From: Trichoplax adhaerens
Taxonomy: Eukaryota; Placozoa; Uniplacotomia; Trichoplacea; Trichoplacidae
Direction: 5' to 3'
Assembly: GCF_000150275.1 (NCBI RefSeq)
Contig: NW_002060964.1
Location: forward strand, 106,891 to 170,890
DNA: 64,000 bases
The notes under the pieces were generated by a model, which ran no database searches, had not been told where the DNA came from, and worked only from the letters and a program-made list of their open reading frames with translations. Below, in pieces: positions 35,801 through 47,952 of the stretch; position 1 is the stretch's first letter; every line of letters starts with the position of its first letter. The translations under genes and the position numbers were made by a program.

Positions 35801-37145
35801 CTGGCAAAGTAGACGACCGTAAAGAAGTTCCTTTGCCGACATCTAAATTCAGGGTTAGGTCGAAAAATGAAGAGGAAGAAATATTTTGGTCATTCTTTCG
35901 TAAAGGATACGATCTGGAAGATTATCGTTACATCAGGAACTCTTTCTTTGACTTACATGAAAACGATTCAGAATTTGCTAAAGAAATATTATGGGCTTCT
36001 TGTCCGAATATCCTTTTATACTATATATACTTATTGAAATTACGTAAAAGTGTTATAGCTAGTAAATCAGTAAAACTTAATGAAACAGGATACTAGTAAT
36101 CTACGCTTTTAACGCTTTGCATTTCTCAAATCATGTTATTATATTCATTAACGAATTGGTACATCAGCTACCGACGGTCGTTTCGGAGAAATTGGCTCAT
36201 AAGACCGGTTGCGCAAGATGCGAAGGATACTATCGAATTGATAAAGCTGACAAGGCACGCCATGTGCAAGATGCTGCTACTGCTGCCGCAGCTGCTGAAT
36301 CTAACGTAATTATTTGTACTTATGTTTTGCATTAATTGTTTAGTTATCATGTCACTGAGCTAATAATTGCGCAGTATCAGTACTAAGAAGTAATCCATGA
36401 CGTTTGTATTAGGAACCTTCAAAGGGACGACAAGTTTCTCGAGAGAATCGCGCTAGCAATCGACGCATTATCTCATTCTTTCAGGCTTCGGATGCTGGAG
36501 ATTTATTAAAACTCAATCAATTAAAGGTAAGATCTAGCTGTACTAATATTATTACGTGAGAAAATCAATTTCTGCTACGTTGTAGTGATATTTGACTTAC
36601 TTAATGTTATATATTGTACAGACTCGGAAGAAGCAGCTGCGATTTGGAAGATCACAAATTCACGAGTGGGGATTATTTGCTAGAGAGCCTATCGCGGCTG
36701 ATGAAATGGTTATTGAATATGTCGGTCAAACGATTAGACAGACTGTCGCTGATGAACGTGAACATCGATACGAAAAAATTGGGATTGGTAGCAGTTATTT
36801 ATTCCGTATCGACGATAATTACATTATTGATGCTACCAAATGTGGAAATTTAGCTAGATTTATTAATCATTCGTGCTCGGTACGCTAGTATTCATTTTTT
36901 TATTTCTTTATATTGAGGTTAAAACATTTTTAAACAATATCTATATCTTTTCAATCTGCTTTTCTTTGCAGCCAAACTGCTACGCTAAGATTATTTCACT
37001 CGAATCCCAGAAGAAAATCGTTATTTACTCTAAATACGATATCCAAGTGAATGAAGAAATAACCTACGATTATAAATTTCCTATCGAAGATGTCAAGATA
37101 CCATGTCATTGCGGAGCGTTACAATGTCGTGGGGCTCTCAATTAG
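29808..37145 (+). CDS. SETD1: SET1-type histone H3K4 methyltransferase (SETD1)
   Basis: Catalytic subunit of the COMPASS complex, methylating histone H3 lysine 4 at promoters. Eleven exons: 29808-29966, 30478-30573, 31006-31273, 33427-34841, 34951-35341, 35451-35585, 35657-36069, 36168-36305, 36413-36526, 36622-36879 and 36972-37145; phases agree, 1186 aa. Exon 1 has the YKLLIDPAL block typical of SETD1 N-termini. The RRM covers about residues 90-175 (SIFIANLSS and following). A Pro-rich stretch (about 240-300) and 13 nonapeptide repeats (448-564) follow, then the conserved [10 protein letters not shown] near 635. Later come an acidic Ser-rich region, N-SET with a WDR5-binding-like GCARCEG motif (about 972-978), and the SET domain (about 1047-1170: [37 protein letters not shown]). 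It closes with post-[16 protein letters not shown]. Human SETD1A is about 1700 aa, so the middle is short. Two details are less certain: the first codon, and the end of exon 7. Confidence 0.93.
31479..31793 (-). CDS. possible small two-exon gene nested antisense in SETD1 intron 3
   Basis: Exons 31618-31793 and 31479-31539 join across a 78-bp GT-AG intron with matching phase, giving a 78-aa basic protein. It starts [11 protein letters not shown], is rich in Lys, Arg and Tyr, and ends with [14 protein letters not shown]. No signal peptide, membrane segment or known domain is visible, and I do not recognise a family. It lies wholly in the 2.15-kb intron 3 of SETD1 on the opposite strand. The support is the open frame, the plausible splice sites and the phase match, all of which could be chance in a short stretch. 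Confidence 0.3.
34245..34595 (+). repeat. 13 x 27-bp in-frame repeat (NYHASDxKP) inside SETD1
   Basis: Thirteen consecutive nonapeptides of the form N-Y-H-A-S-D-x-K-P, where x is V, I or A; the central copies are nearly identical and the outer ones are degraded. Being a multiple of three, the array leaves other frames and the opposite strand open too; those are shadows. It lies in the disordered region between the Pro-rich stretch and the FKELDDWW block. Function is unknown. Confidence 0.95.
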
Positions 37146-37821
37146 TGAAGCCGTCTTTAAGTATACAGTATGTATGTTGTGTAGCATATTGTATGATTCA
37201 GATACATTTTTTGTACTATTGCTTTGTTTTTGACGTTGCATAGCATCGCACGGTAGTATCGAAAAGATTTTTGAAGCCCACGGATATTTGTAAATATGGC
37301 AGCTACCAACTAAGATGCTACGAAATTAGTAAATGTGTATTTTATGTAACGTTTAATCATTTTATTCTATTGACATATGTAGCGTTAAAATAATACTGTA
37401 TGTAAATAGCATATACTTTCGAATGTTTCAGCAATACGAGTACAGTTTTTATGCAAGATTTATTTACGTTAGAATATCGTGAACGAAACTATGAAAGAGT
37501 TTCACAAGATACTAAAACTGAATATTTGCTACTCTATGACATAAGTAATGATATGATAATAGATTATAATATCATATGTTTTCATATGTTTAAGCTAATG
37601 TATAACTCTTATGATTTATATCTTGCCTGATAAAATTAGTTATCAAAATGACAACTGGCAGCATGTACGTATCTACAGAACATTACAAAAATGAATGTTT
37701 GATCTAAAATTGATGATTTTGATACACCAAATATCAACAATTGCTTGCACAGATGTAAATGTTATGCCCGTGACTGTCCATACGCATCAGCAGTGAATTA
37801 ATAAATAAAATCCTACATTGT
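37146..37821. other. convergent intergenic region SETD1/DRC2
   Basis: 676 bp between two stop codons, holding both 3' UTRs. AATAAA occurs on the plus strand near 37800 and on the minus strand at 37361-37366; each lies several hundred bases beyond the stop it would serve, so the transcripts may overlap. No other element was seen. Confidence 0.45.
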
Positions 37822-40800
37822 TCATACTATATGTTTCACAGCTTGTGTCGCGTCAATGGTTGTTATAGTTGGTTTTGCAACACGGGAATCCATAACTGGT
37901 ACAGACATCCTGGAAAATGATAAATTAGCAAACGGTGATATTAGAGTTCATTTCTTTACGGTTTAACTCACGGAAATCATTGTTAAAATTATTTTAACAA
38001 GTTTAATCGGTTGAGCAATAGCTTTTGTTGAACAAATTAAAGTTTCACTAATAAAGCGAATTAAAAAAGGAGATAGTACTAAATCCTGTACTTACGGAAT
38101 GTTGGAGTGGCTATTGACGACAAATAATGGATTGGCTTTACTTAAAATTTCGTCGTTTACTGATACACCATCTAAGTATTGCTTTAGAATAGCTTTTAAC
38201 CGCTGATTTTCAGCCACCAATTTGCCTTTTTCCTTATCAATTGCTAATTTCTCTAATAGTACCTACAAGTAATAAAAGTGTTAAATATCTGGTATAGAAG
38301 GATGACGTAAAATATTGAACTGGGATATCTGGAAAGTACAGCACTTGTACTTACAGTAATAATGTAAAATATGAAATATTTATTTTGGAGTATGGATCTA
38401 ATATACCAAACATGATATCAAGATGTGATACACTACCTTATTATAACGTTTCCAAAAGTTATCTAAGCTGGTATAATCGTGAAGCATCTAAGTGAAAAAG
38501 ATTCGATTAGTTGGTGCTGGTAATTATCGTACTGGATTAGTCAACTCAGTTATACTGTGAAGTATAGTATATACTATTTAGCAAATAAGAAGCATTACAT
38601 CTGCAAGTTTTTCAACTGAAGGTTCCGCCATAGCTGCTTCGATATCATCTTCTTCTTCCTTTGTCAGAGTAGACGGATAAAATGGTAAAACCTATAAAAT
38701 CAATGATGAGTTTTGATTAGATTTAAAAATTTTCATGATAGTCCATTCTGTTAAATGTGAAGAAGATCTTTCATTACGATAATTTAATGTAGACCGTAAT
38801 ACTACGCTTAGGATTCTTCCTATCACAATTTAACAAGTTACCTTTTCTTCTTCAGCTTCCAGTTTTCTACACATTTCAGCAATTTTTAAAATATGCTGAC
38901 CCTTTATATTCAATGTAATAATATCAAAAAACATAAACAAGAGTAATAGCTAAAATCAGCTTTAGTGTTCGGGTGCAATTCAACATCTCAACCGGTCTAC
39001 CTTAGTTTTAATCCTATCTAATTCCTTCAGAGTGTTATTGCTTTGAACTGTTAAAGTTGTTAACCTAGCTCTAAATAAAGATTGATATCCAAATTGGCGA
39101 AATTTTATAGTAGATGCTCAAAATAACATTGCAATTAAAAATGACCTATACTGTAAATAAGATGAAAACCCTAGTACCTATCAGCATCGCGAAGTCTACC
39201 CATTTGAGTTTTAAGCTCTTGAAAATGCACGAGAATAGATTCTCTTTCCTGTAAAGAGAATTACAGTTAAAATATAGATTTAATCATCCTTACATACAGT
39301 AGATATCCAAAATTGTGGTTATCTAACGAATAACATGAATCTCAGACTGGTATGTACTTCTTTCAAAGTTTTATTGCGTTCATCACTTTCTTTAGCGGTG
39401 CTGGCCATTTTAGCTTTCAAAAATGATATTTGATCCTGCCACAATAGTTTTTACGTAAATATGATCATTACTTTCAGTTAATTTTATTAATATTTTATTT
39501 TATTAGCATTAAATGCACGATGACTGGATATATAAAAACTTAAATAAGTATTGTTATCTTTATAGTTTGATCATGTCTACATGCGATTCATGCTTAACTC
39601 CTGAGATTTAGCATCATTAAACTTATATCAGAATCAAACTATAATAGTATGATGTTCTCTTCTATTCTTACAGTTAAGCGTTGTAGCTTTCTCATTTGTT
39701 GTTCAATTTCTTCAGCACTTTTTTCATCTTTTGCTTTTAGATTCTCGAACGCTGTTTTTCTGTCTGCCGTAGCTTGCGTATAATTAGTACGCGCCTAGCA
39801 AAGCAATTGGATACAAATGAAACGCTTTATTGTTATTTCATGAAAACAACGCTGTAAAAGTAAATTCAACACAAAAATATAACTCAAATTATTTTAAAAT
39901 TCTCGTTGTCCACTTACTTCTTCAAATTGCTTCCACAGATCTTCAACAGTGCCTTCCAGCTGTATGCGTAGGGCATGCTTTTCCTCTAAATTCTACATAT
40001 TGATTAAAATAAGAGGTGTTTATTCATATCACGACTGCTGTTACCGTACATTATAGAAATGGGTCGAATACATCAGTTATAACAAATCCTCACCCTATTT
40101 TTGATTTCATCTCGTACACTTTGAAACTCATGGCGAACATCGCTTTCTCTTTCATTAAATTCTTGCTCCATTGCGAACATTATATCTGTCAATTCATCAC
40201 ATTCTTTCTTATTTTGATTGATCATAGAGGACCTGTACAGGTATATTTAAAACGGTTACTGCTATATCAGGCATAATTAATTAATAGCAATACTGATAAA
40301 TAGATAAGTTAGTATAGCATAGCAAACTCTCTTATAGTTATTCTAGCAATGATATGCAAAGAAAATGGCATATTACAGTAATTGTTTTATATAATTTTAA
40401 TGCTAGTAAATCATTTATTTCAGCAAAATAATGGAAATAATTGCTTTGCACAATGTACTATCATGCACTACATGTATTGCATTTAGCTCACCTTTCGGAA
40501 TCGAATTCCTGCTTTAGAATTTCTAGCTGTTTGTCATATTCCGACTTTACTGACGTTAATCGGCTATGTTGTAAAGCGATTAATTCATCCATATTTTGTA
40601 GATGACTCCTTAAAGCCATTTGATATCTGAGATACTTCAGTTAATGATATTCAACTTTAAGAAGTAGAAAATAATTGTATACAACTATCACTTTATTAGG
40701 CACTTTTATACTATCTAGGATCAATTTAAAAAAATATTAGAAAAAAATAGCTATCAAAGCACTATTATTATCATACGAATATAATGTTAAGATACTGTTC

Positions 40801-43737
40801 TTCAGCTTCTTCTAAATCCTTTCCTAGAGACTTGACAATTGCATCTTTACGATCCACAACACGTTCAAATGTTTGCTGTAGGACTTCAATATCTTTAACT
40901 AAATCCTTCGCTTTGGCTATGGAAACCAAAACGTGTATATGTTTAGCCGGTATCGATCACAGTTAGCTGAATCATGTTATTCAAGGTGTACACGGCAAAA
41001 CCGAGAGTAAAGTAAATGCAAGTGTGACCGATTTTCATTTCATCTTACACCTTCTCGTAACGTAGTAATCTTGCGTATCGATTGTATTCACCTCAGGCAA
41101 ATACAATATGCAGTAGCAGTCGATGGGAAATGGGCATTTTTGGCAGCATATACTCATTATTTATATTGGTATACTAGCAGTATTGCCATTCATTTATTTA
41201 TGGATTGATCAAGGATATTACCGGATATTGGGATCCATCACTATGCCTCGAGACAACTAATCGTGTACCACTGTACTTCGATTTACTGTTTTCTATTTGA
41301 TGGTATCGAAGAAAAGGCTAACGGGAGTTAGATGAGTAATTAATTCTCACGATAATGGACTGTACAGTACAGTACTAAACAAACATCCTCGATAGACTAT
41401 GGCATTCATTTCCATTTTATTACTGTCTTTTTTAGAATAGTAGAAGCTCTGTGAAGAGCCTTCAAAAATTGCAACGCCGACTGTCGTTTAGACGAGTCGT
41501 CGTGCGGGATATTGGGAAAAGTTTTCAACTAGCAATAACCGCGCCTCGGTAAAACCTCACTGGCTACGGTACTGCCACTGCGCAAAGTTATCGCTTCAAA
41601 CTTTTCGAGGGTATATATATTATATTCCGATTACTTTAATTATGGGATTAAAATTATGCAAATTAGTTCGATAGCTGTTTCTGCACGAAGGACTTCTGTA
41701 CAGTACAGTACAGTACCATGGACTAAAGTACTAGAAATAATACCTGCTGTAGTAGTAGTCTATGACTGTACTGTACTGTACATACTGTGGTTGTCCATAT
41801 GGTGCATGATGCAGTACTGTACAGTACAGTACTGTGGAGTTTATTTACTGTAATTAATCAATGTACTGTACTGTAGGCTTTACCATAAATGCAGATAACT
41901 GAATGGGAAACTATCCTAAAGGTTGTATCAATTTGTATGCCATACTGTACTGTACGATGCTGTGCTGTAATTGTACACTCTTATGATCCATTTGGTTTTA
42001 GTTAACATTTGAAAATTAATTTAGGAAAAATAATGTAGATATACGATATATTTAACGCAAATTATCATTATAGTTACGCTACAATATTTTACATCAATAA
42101 TAATCAATTGCATTAATTCGATAACGTTTCATATTGCCTTAATTTCTTGCCCTATTTCAACAAAATTTGTCAATACGAGATACGTATCCTGATAAATTGA
42201 ATTGAAGCTTGATTCGAGTGAAATTCCTTTACAACTACATGTTTATAATGTCTACTCTTTTGGATTGACTTTATCATTCATAATTGACTTTCAGATGAGC
42301 CGCTATTCTAGATTATCATCCAACTTTTATCGTAAACGAATTTCAATTATATGCAGTAAGCAGAGTACAGGATCGTGTTAGCTAATTTATGCGTACGTGA
42401 ATCTAAATATATTTTATGCTGTATCCACATCCAAGTCTGACTGAATCAATCATAACAGGATCTTCTCTCGAGCAAGAGACTTCAGATTAAAGTAATAATA
42501 TCATAAAATGCACGTAGCTCTTTAATATATACTATTCATTACAACTCTAACTGAAGGCAATTACTGTATATTGCTTAGGGAGGATAATTCTAACACCCAA
42601 TGAAGTCAAATCTACATCGCCACATTTTTTATCCTACATTAATGTCATGAATATTTCTAAGCATGGAAATTTAAAATGACTTCTAAAAAGTTTAAAATAC
42701 AGCTAGACTAATTTTATGATAGCTCCAAACTGAAAATACATAAACATGTAACGGTAATGAGAGCTTCTTTATCAGTCGATGTACAATCTTAATTACTTTA
42801 TAGATCTTATGAAACTCTTATTTTACTATACCTTCTCGCATGATTGCTCGCCATTGATAATTTAACTTATTAATGTTAAATTTGGAATACTTTTCCTCTT
42901 TGCCAAGCTTTTCCTATTGGAAATCATCAATGATTGCAACTTATAAGTACTCAGAAGTGCAAATATAATTTAATGATATTGCACAATTACATTTTTAAGC
43001 GTCTTTCTTATGAAAAATGTAATAGAATATGGTATATTGGGGGGAGAGGATAGAAGTTGATACGTTTGTATTTCTAACTTCAAAGACTAATATCATTTAT
43101 TGTGAAAGTCATCCTTTATCATGTGCTGTTCATATGATTAATTCTTGCGATTAGAAAAACGAACGTGTTAATGCATTAATTTAATATAATAAATCTTTCA
43201 GATTACTCATTCCATTACTAATACGATATTTAATTACAGTCTGATGTTAGATATTAGTTTATTAACGACTGAGACTACTTCACGGTAAGGTGGCACTATG
43301 AACAGCTAAAACAAGGTATTCCTTCAATTTTTAATGGTGAAATTAAGTTTTATCCATAGCCGCACTAGTATCATCGTGATTGAATATGCGGTGTTATTTA
43401 GGAAAGCGATTGACGATGTTTTCGCTTGTCTACGTTATATGAAGCGTATCATAGGTAATCGATAGGCTAATAATATCCTACCGTACTATAGTTCGACTAA
43501 CCTACTAGCTAGGATAACTCTGTATGATATAACGAATAACTCGTGTAATAATCGAAGAAAAATATATTTCCTTTTAAAAACCTAATTTACCTTTAGAAAT
43601 TGCGTCAGTAAATCTTCTTTATTTTTTCGCATTTCCTCTTCTGCCAACTGCTTCTGCTCGAGATAAAGCAGTCTTTCCTCTTCAGTCATGTTGGCAAGCT
43701 TTTTCTTTTTAGCACTTCCCTTCTTTCTAGGCGGCAT
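37822..43737 (-). CDS. CCDC65: dynein regulatory complex subunit 2 (DRC2/CCDC65)
   Basis: DRC2 pairs with DRC1 to form the coiled-coil base of the nexin-dynein regulatory complex, linking axonemal doublets and controlling dynein in motile cilia. Fifteen exons, high to low: 43591-43737, 42832-42913, 40796-40916, 40492-40626, 40094-40232, 39918-39992, 39672-39794, 39358-39435, 39178-39248, 39001-39070, 38842-38901, 38599-38691, 38437-38487, 38096-38262, 37822-37909. All phases agree; 1500 nt, 499 aa (human 484). Diagnostic blocks: a Lys-rich N-terminus then [64 protein letters not shown], and [20 protein letters not shown] near the C-terminus. Most of the protein is predicted coiled coil. Intron 2 (1.9 kb) holds palindromic repeats, and an X-box-like palindrome lies about 580 bp upstream. 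The acceptor of exon 11 is weak but the frame demands it. Confidence 0.95.
41355..41965. repeat. TGTAC/GTACA palindromes in DRC2 intron 2
   Basis: Pentamer runs at about 41359-41375, 41698-41717, 41766-41782, 41812-41835, 41862-41876 and 41944-41957, in both orientations so hairpins are possible. They lie inside the largest DRC2 intron and do not touch its splice sites. Confidence 0.75.
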
Positions 43738-45807
43738 TTTGGCTCAATATGATTTAGGCGTAGTTACTGAAATAGATTCAGTCAGGAATTTACAACTTGC
43801 TTGTTTTTATAGGCTACTAATATAGCACTAACTCAGTATTTTCTTACTGATTATTGCGAAAGCTAATATCTGATTTATGTGAAAGTTCAATGTACTTAAA
43901 TGTTACTCTGCCAATTGTTGAGAGATATACGTATGTAAATTTTTAATACTAAAATCTATGAAATGTTTAACAATTGTTGATCAAATCTAGTAACTCTCTT
44001 GCCTGATATGGAATTATAAATCTATTGGGATGTTAAAGGCGAAATAGTTAAGGAAAAACGTATTCTGGACAGCTGCTGATACCTTGTACGTGTATTACTC
44101 GCAATACGATGTAATGTTAAAATAGACTATGCGACCAATCACTAATACGTTAACAGTTACGGTGCGAAAATATACTTACTTTCTTATACTTTTTCCTTTA
44201 TCAGAACCCCTGAAACAGTATGCTAGTTATGATCTAAATGTAAATACCATTATAAGAATCCATTACTAAGAGTACAGCCAGTTACAACTTTTTTTTTGAA
44301 AGCTTGTAATGGTTGCCATAGCAACCATTACACTTCCTTATATGCTGTACGTCATATGCGCTATACTGTATAGTACTCTATATGGACCAGACCAGCCGAG
44401 TGTATATATATAAACTGGTAGAAAGACAACATCTGTGTAGATTATATGTAAATATAATTAGTAATAGTACACTATGGACAGCTTGATAATATAATCCATA
44501 CCTTCTGGCTAGTTCATAACTCATACAGCTCTGAATAAGTTTTATTTTGTGCTAATAATTGCATATGAAGTTATGGGTACATTTGGCAAGTACTAGTAAT
44601 AGTTCCATTGCCAGCTGAGATACAAAATTTAATATAGTAAGTTTTGTCGTGTTGCTGGGTGGAAGGGGATAATCAATTATAGTTTTAGTATAAGATAAGT
44701 ACTACTATAAAATTAATTTATCGTACTCGTATAGGTAGATTATGATAGCGTTTGATCAGTGAATAACTCAGTAGATATAAAAGATTATCAGTAGACGTCT
44801 TCTTGCTTCCAATCTGCTGTATAGTTGATGTTTGATGCTAGTTAGAATTTCTCAATTATGTTGAGGTAAACAATTTCATTTCATTGCATATCCATGATAT
44901 TCTTGCATATAATATCGCCATATCTATTTTTCGATCTATAGTGCGATTACTGCTGTAAATTCCTATTGCCACAATTACTGTTTTAGCTAAGCTGTATTAT
45001 AAATAAATTGCAATTGTGCATAATGACCATATTTGGGCTTTAATTACATGATACGCGTTTTTATATTAAACATAATAGTACTTTTAATACCTTGGTATTT
45101 CTGGTTAAAGACTAAATTTAATTATTTTCAAAGGAATACTTAATGGAATTTAACTTTAGAATGATGTTTAATTTTTGATAGCATCCAGAAACATTTTTAA
45201 TTACATGCTACGGAACCATAGCTCTTACTGGATGATAATTTTAATTTTATCATTAAAAATGAAAATTATCATTCAGGTAGTGGTAGGATAATAATTTCGA
45301 ATCAGACATTGAAACTACCAAATTAAGCTTATCATCTACTGTAATTTAATATGATTTTCCTACACTTTGGATACATATTATTATTCTTCATTAATCTCTG
45401 TTTGTTATTTTCGCAATTAAATTTCATTATATTAATAAATGCAACTGACAGCAAAATAATATGAATGTAATATGAGGTTACTTCACAATGAATGATTGCC
45501 AGGCCCAGTTGTATCAATCGTAATACTTATTTAATATTGATAAATTCTATTACCACTTACTACTCAAAACTATAAATATGATTGAACATGGTATGGTCCC
45601 AGAGTTTTAGTATTATCTTAGCATGATTTGATATACGGTACTTTAATGCAGGTACAAAATTAGTGTAATGATCATAACGTTATCTAAGAATAATGTCATC
45701 ATGACTTGAGTATAAAGGGCAATAAAAGCTAGTGAGCACAACAGTTTATCGCAATCTATGAAGCAAGCAATACTTTGAGATCATAGAATTAAATTAGTGT
45801 GTGAAGT
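43738..45807. other. intergenic DNA between DRC2 and the methyltransferase array
   Basis: Apart from the X-box palindrome, only AT-rich DNA. A perfect 11-bp inverted repeat (ATGATAATTTT and its complement, with a short AT-rich loop) lies at 45232-45272. No exon chain was recognised; the minus-strand open frame at 45332-45517 has no family resemblance. Confidence 0.5.
44306..44331. promoter_or_regulatory. X-box-like palindrome (putative RFX site) upstream of DRC2
   Basis: The core GTTGCCATAGCAAC at 44312-44325 fits the RFX X-box consensus GTNRCC(0-3N)RGYAAC. It sits inside a larger palindrome with perfect 11-bp arms (GTAATGGTTGC and its complement). It is about 575-595 bp upstream of the DRC2 start codon, the only recognised gene nearby. 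RFX factors are known to switch on ciliary genes through such sites in animals, so position and gene type agree. Binding is not shown, and the distance is larger than in typical compact X-box promoters; an unrecognised 5' UTR exon could shorten it. Confidence 0.5.
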
Positions 45808-46230
45808 TTATTTCATACCTTTTGAATCAATGACGTCTTTAACAATCATCTCTAACCGTACCTTGAAATTGGCCTCTAGCTTTTTTACCTGGAACGATTT
45901 ATATATTTGAATAGCGCAATGTAAAACTATCAGACTGGACAATACTGACTGTGCCGTTCAAAAGGGCTAATTAAATCGCGACTCAATTGATCTTAATATA
46001 GATTATTAGATGAATAATAAGCAATAAACAGCATATAATATAAATTCTGCAAAACTTCTTCATTTGCTAGTAGCTCATCATAGCGGCTAGGATCTTCAAA
46101 TACATCTTATTTCATACACTAATTATTGGCAATGCAATCATTATCAAGAGCCAATAGTAATGGTATAGCTTTCTTAAGCTAAATTGCAGAACTTGAATTT
46201 GATTCCGTTTGCAATCAACCTATCAGAATA
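45808..46230 (-). pseudogene. decayed methyltransferase-like gene, C-terminal part
   Basis: Read on the minus strand, three stretches match the C-terminal third of the intact copy at 61543: about 46080-46180 (an IP motif, then DVFEDPSRYDELL), about 45975-46045 (LFIAYYSSNNLY, then SRDL), and 45808-45895 (a basic helix ending in a stop). In-frame stops and missing pieces interrupt them. The N-terminal SAM-binding half was not found further upstream. It is closer to the 61543 type than to the 47953/56270 type, and looks like an old copy. Confidence 0.65.
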
Positions 46231-47952
46231 ACCCTATAAGCATCAATGCAGAAAAATTTCTCTAGTATTAAGAAATAATTGCCATCTACAGTCACTGTAC
46301 ACAAGATAATATATCTTAGCATAAAATAAAGTAAGGAGTATTTTTGCGTTCGAACTTTCTAGATTTTGTTCTGTAAGGAAAAATAACACAAAAATTTCTC
46401 CATAATGAGAGTCATAATTGATATTTACAATATATTAAGAATATGCAGTTCTTATATATAGTATGTCTGTATATTGACTATATTGATATACTGTAGATTA
46501 AGGCACCTATCAGATTTATGAGCTTCTTATAATTAATTAAATCAAGATATTTTAGGTAGTTTATTGTGTCTCTTAATTTCATCTTTGCTATTATCGCTTG
46601 ATCGGTCGGGGTATAAAATCTGTTTTCTTTTTAAAAGTATTTCAGTAAACTATCATACAGTTATTATACTTCTTATATATTCAACTATAAGTTTGTATTA
46701 ATTAGATAAAAATTAAAAGAAAATAGTACTTTCCCTTAAAGATACTTTGGATCAAAATGATATTGGTGTTATTGTAAATTTAAAATCTTTTCTTCTAATA
46801 TTCTGGTACTTAAGAACGAAATAAATATTAAGGAATCAACTGTGCATAGCTGTTACCATCACAGGATGTGAGTATAAGAAAAAGCTACCAGTAATCATGA
46901 AATTTATTTAATAGTTGTCATTACATAACAACTTGTTGCTCAGACAGAAATATACAGCTATTAGAGGAGATTTACAGGGTGAATTTACATTACAATATGA
47001 CCTAAGAGTCAGTAGTTTCTTTCAAATTTACGCAGATAGATTCATGCAGTTTTGTTAATAGATTACACTTTTTTCATGCCTTAGTTTTTACCAAGAAATT
47101 ACCTTCACGGTATGTGAGATAGACAATCATACTATGATCGATTTAGATTAACTTATAGAAAAAATAAATTCCGCTACACAGATGTTGTAATGAAGGTTAA
47201 TTATTGAAAGATTTTCCTGTGATATTTCGGAAGATTGTGTGTTAGTCGTAATTATAAGAATTTAAGACAATAACTTGGTAAAATAGTAATCTTTATTGCA
47301 GCTAGTTTGAGGAAAAAAGTGTAAAATTATAACGTGAACAGTGACATGAAATGACCGAAGAGCTACAGTAAATTAGAATATAGGGAGATTTCTCTTACCT
47401 CTATGGTATAATTAGAATTTTACAGTACAGTATAAATATTAAAAATCAAAAGGTCATGCAAATACGGAGTTATACTACAGCGTAAAGAAAATTAACTTTT
47501 ACCAAGAATTGGCTATACCGTATACAGAAGCATACACTACATTTCATTTAATAATTTGGTATAAGTTTACGAGATCAAATGATGTACGTAGAAATAGTAA
47601 TTTGCAAAATGTTTGTAGCTAACACTGATTTTAGTTTGCGATTGTCATCTACATCATCTCTATCAGTGTACGATCAACTAAATGAACATTATTCAAGTAG
47701 GATACTTTACGATCGCAAGTAAATCCGTATTTATTAATTAGTTCTTTTATTGATTCAGATAGCTTGAGGTACATTCTGTTTAATACTAAAGCAGTATTAA
47801 TCTGTTACTTTTTATGCGACCATGATAACATTTTTCATGGTATTTTATACGTCTGTAGTTCAAAATTGAATAGTGAGTTATTTTTCCCGTAAAAATCATA
47901 TCTGATCAAGTGTATTTGTAGCTGAAGTAAATTAAAAATTTTCTTTCTATTA
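46231..47952. other. AT-rich intergenic DNA in the methyltransferase array
   Basis: No open frame of note and no repeat recognised. It should hold the missing 5' part of the 45.8-kb relic and the 3' flank of the 47953 gene; neither could be identified by eye. Confidence 0.4.

Noticed and set aside
45808-45895. Isolated exon with GT-AG borders of an unknown minus-strand gene
   Set aside because: Its translation aligns with the C-terminal helix of the methyltransferase family and runs into a stop, so it is part of the relic.
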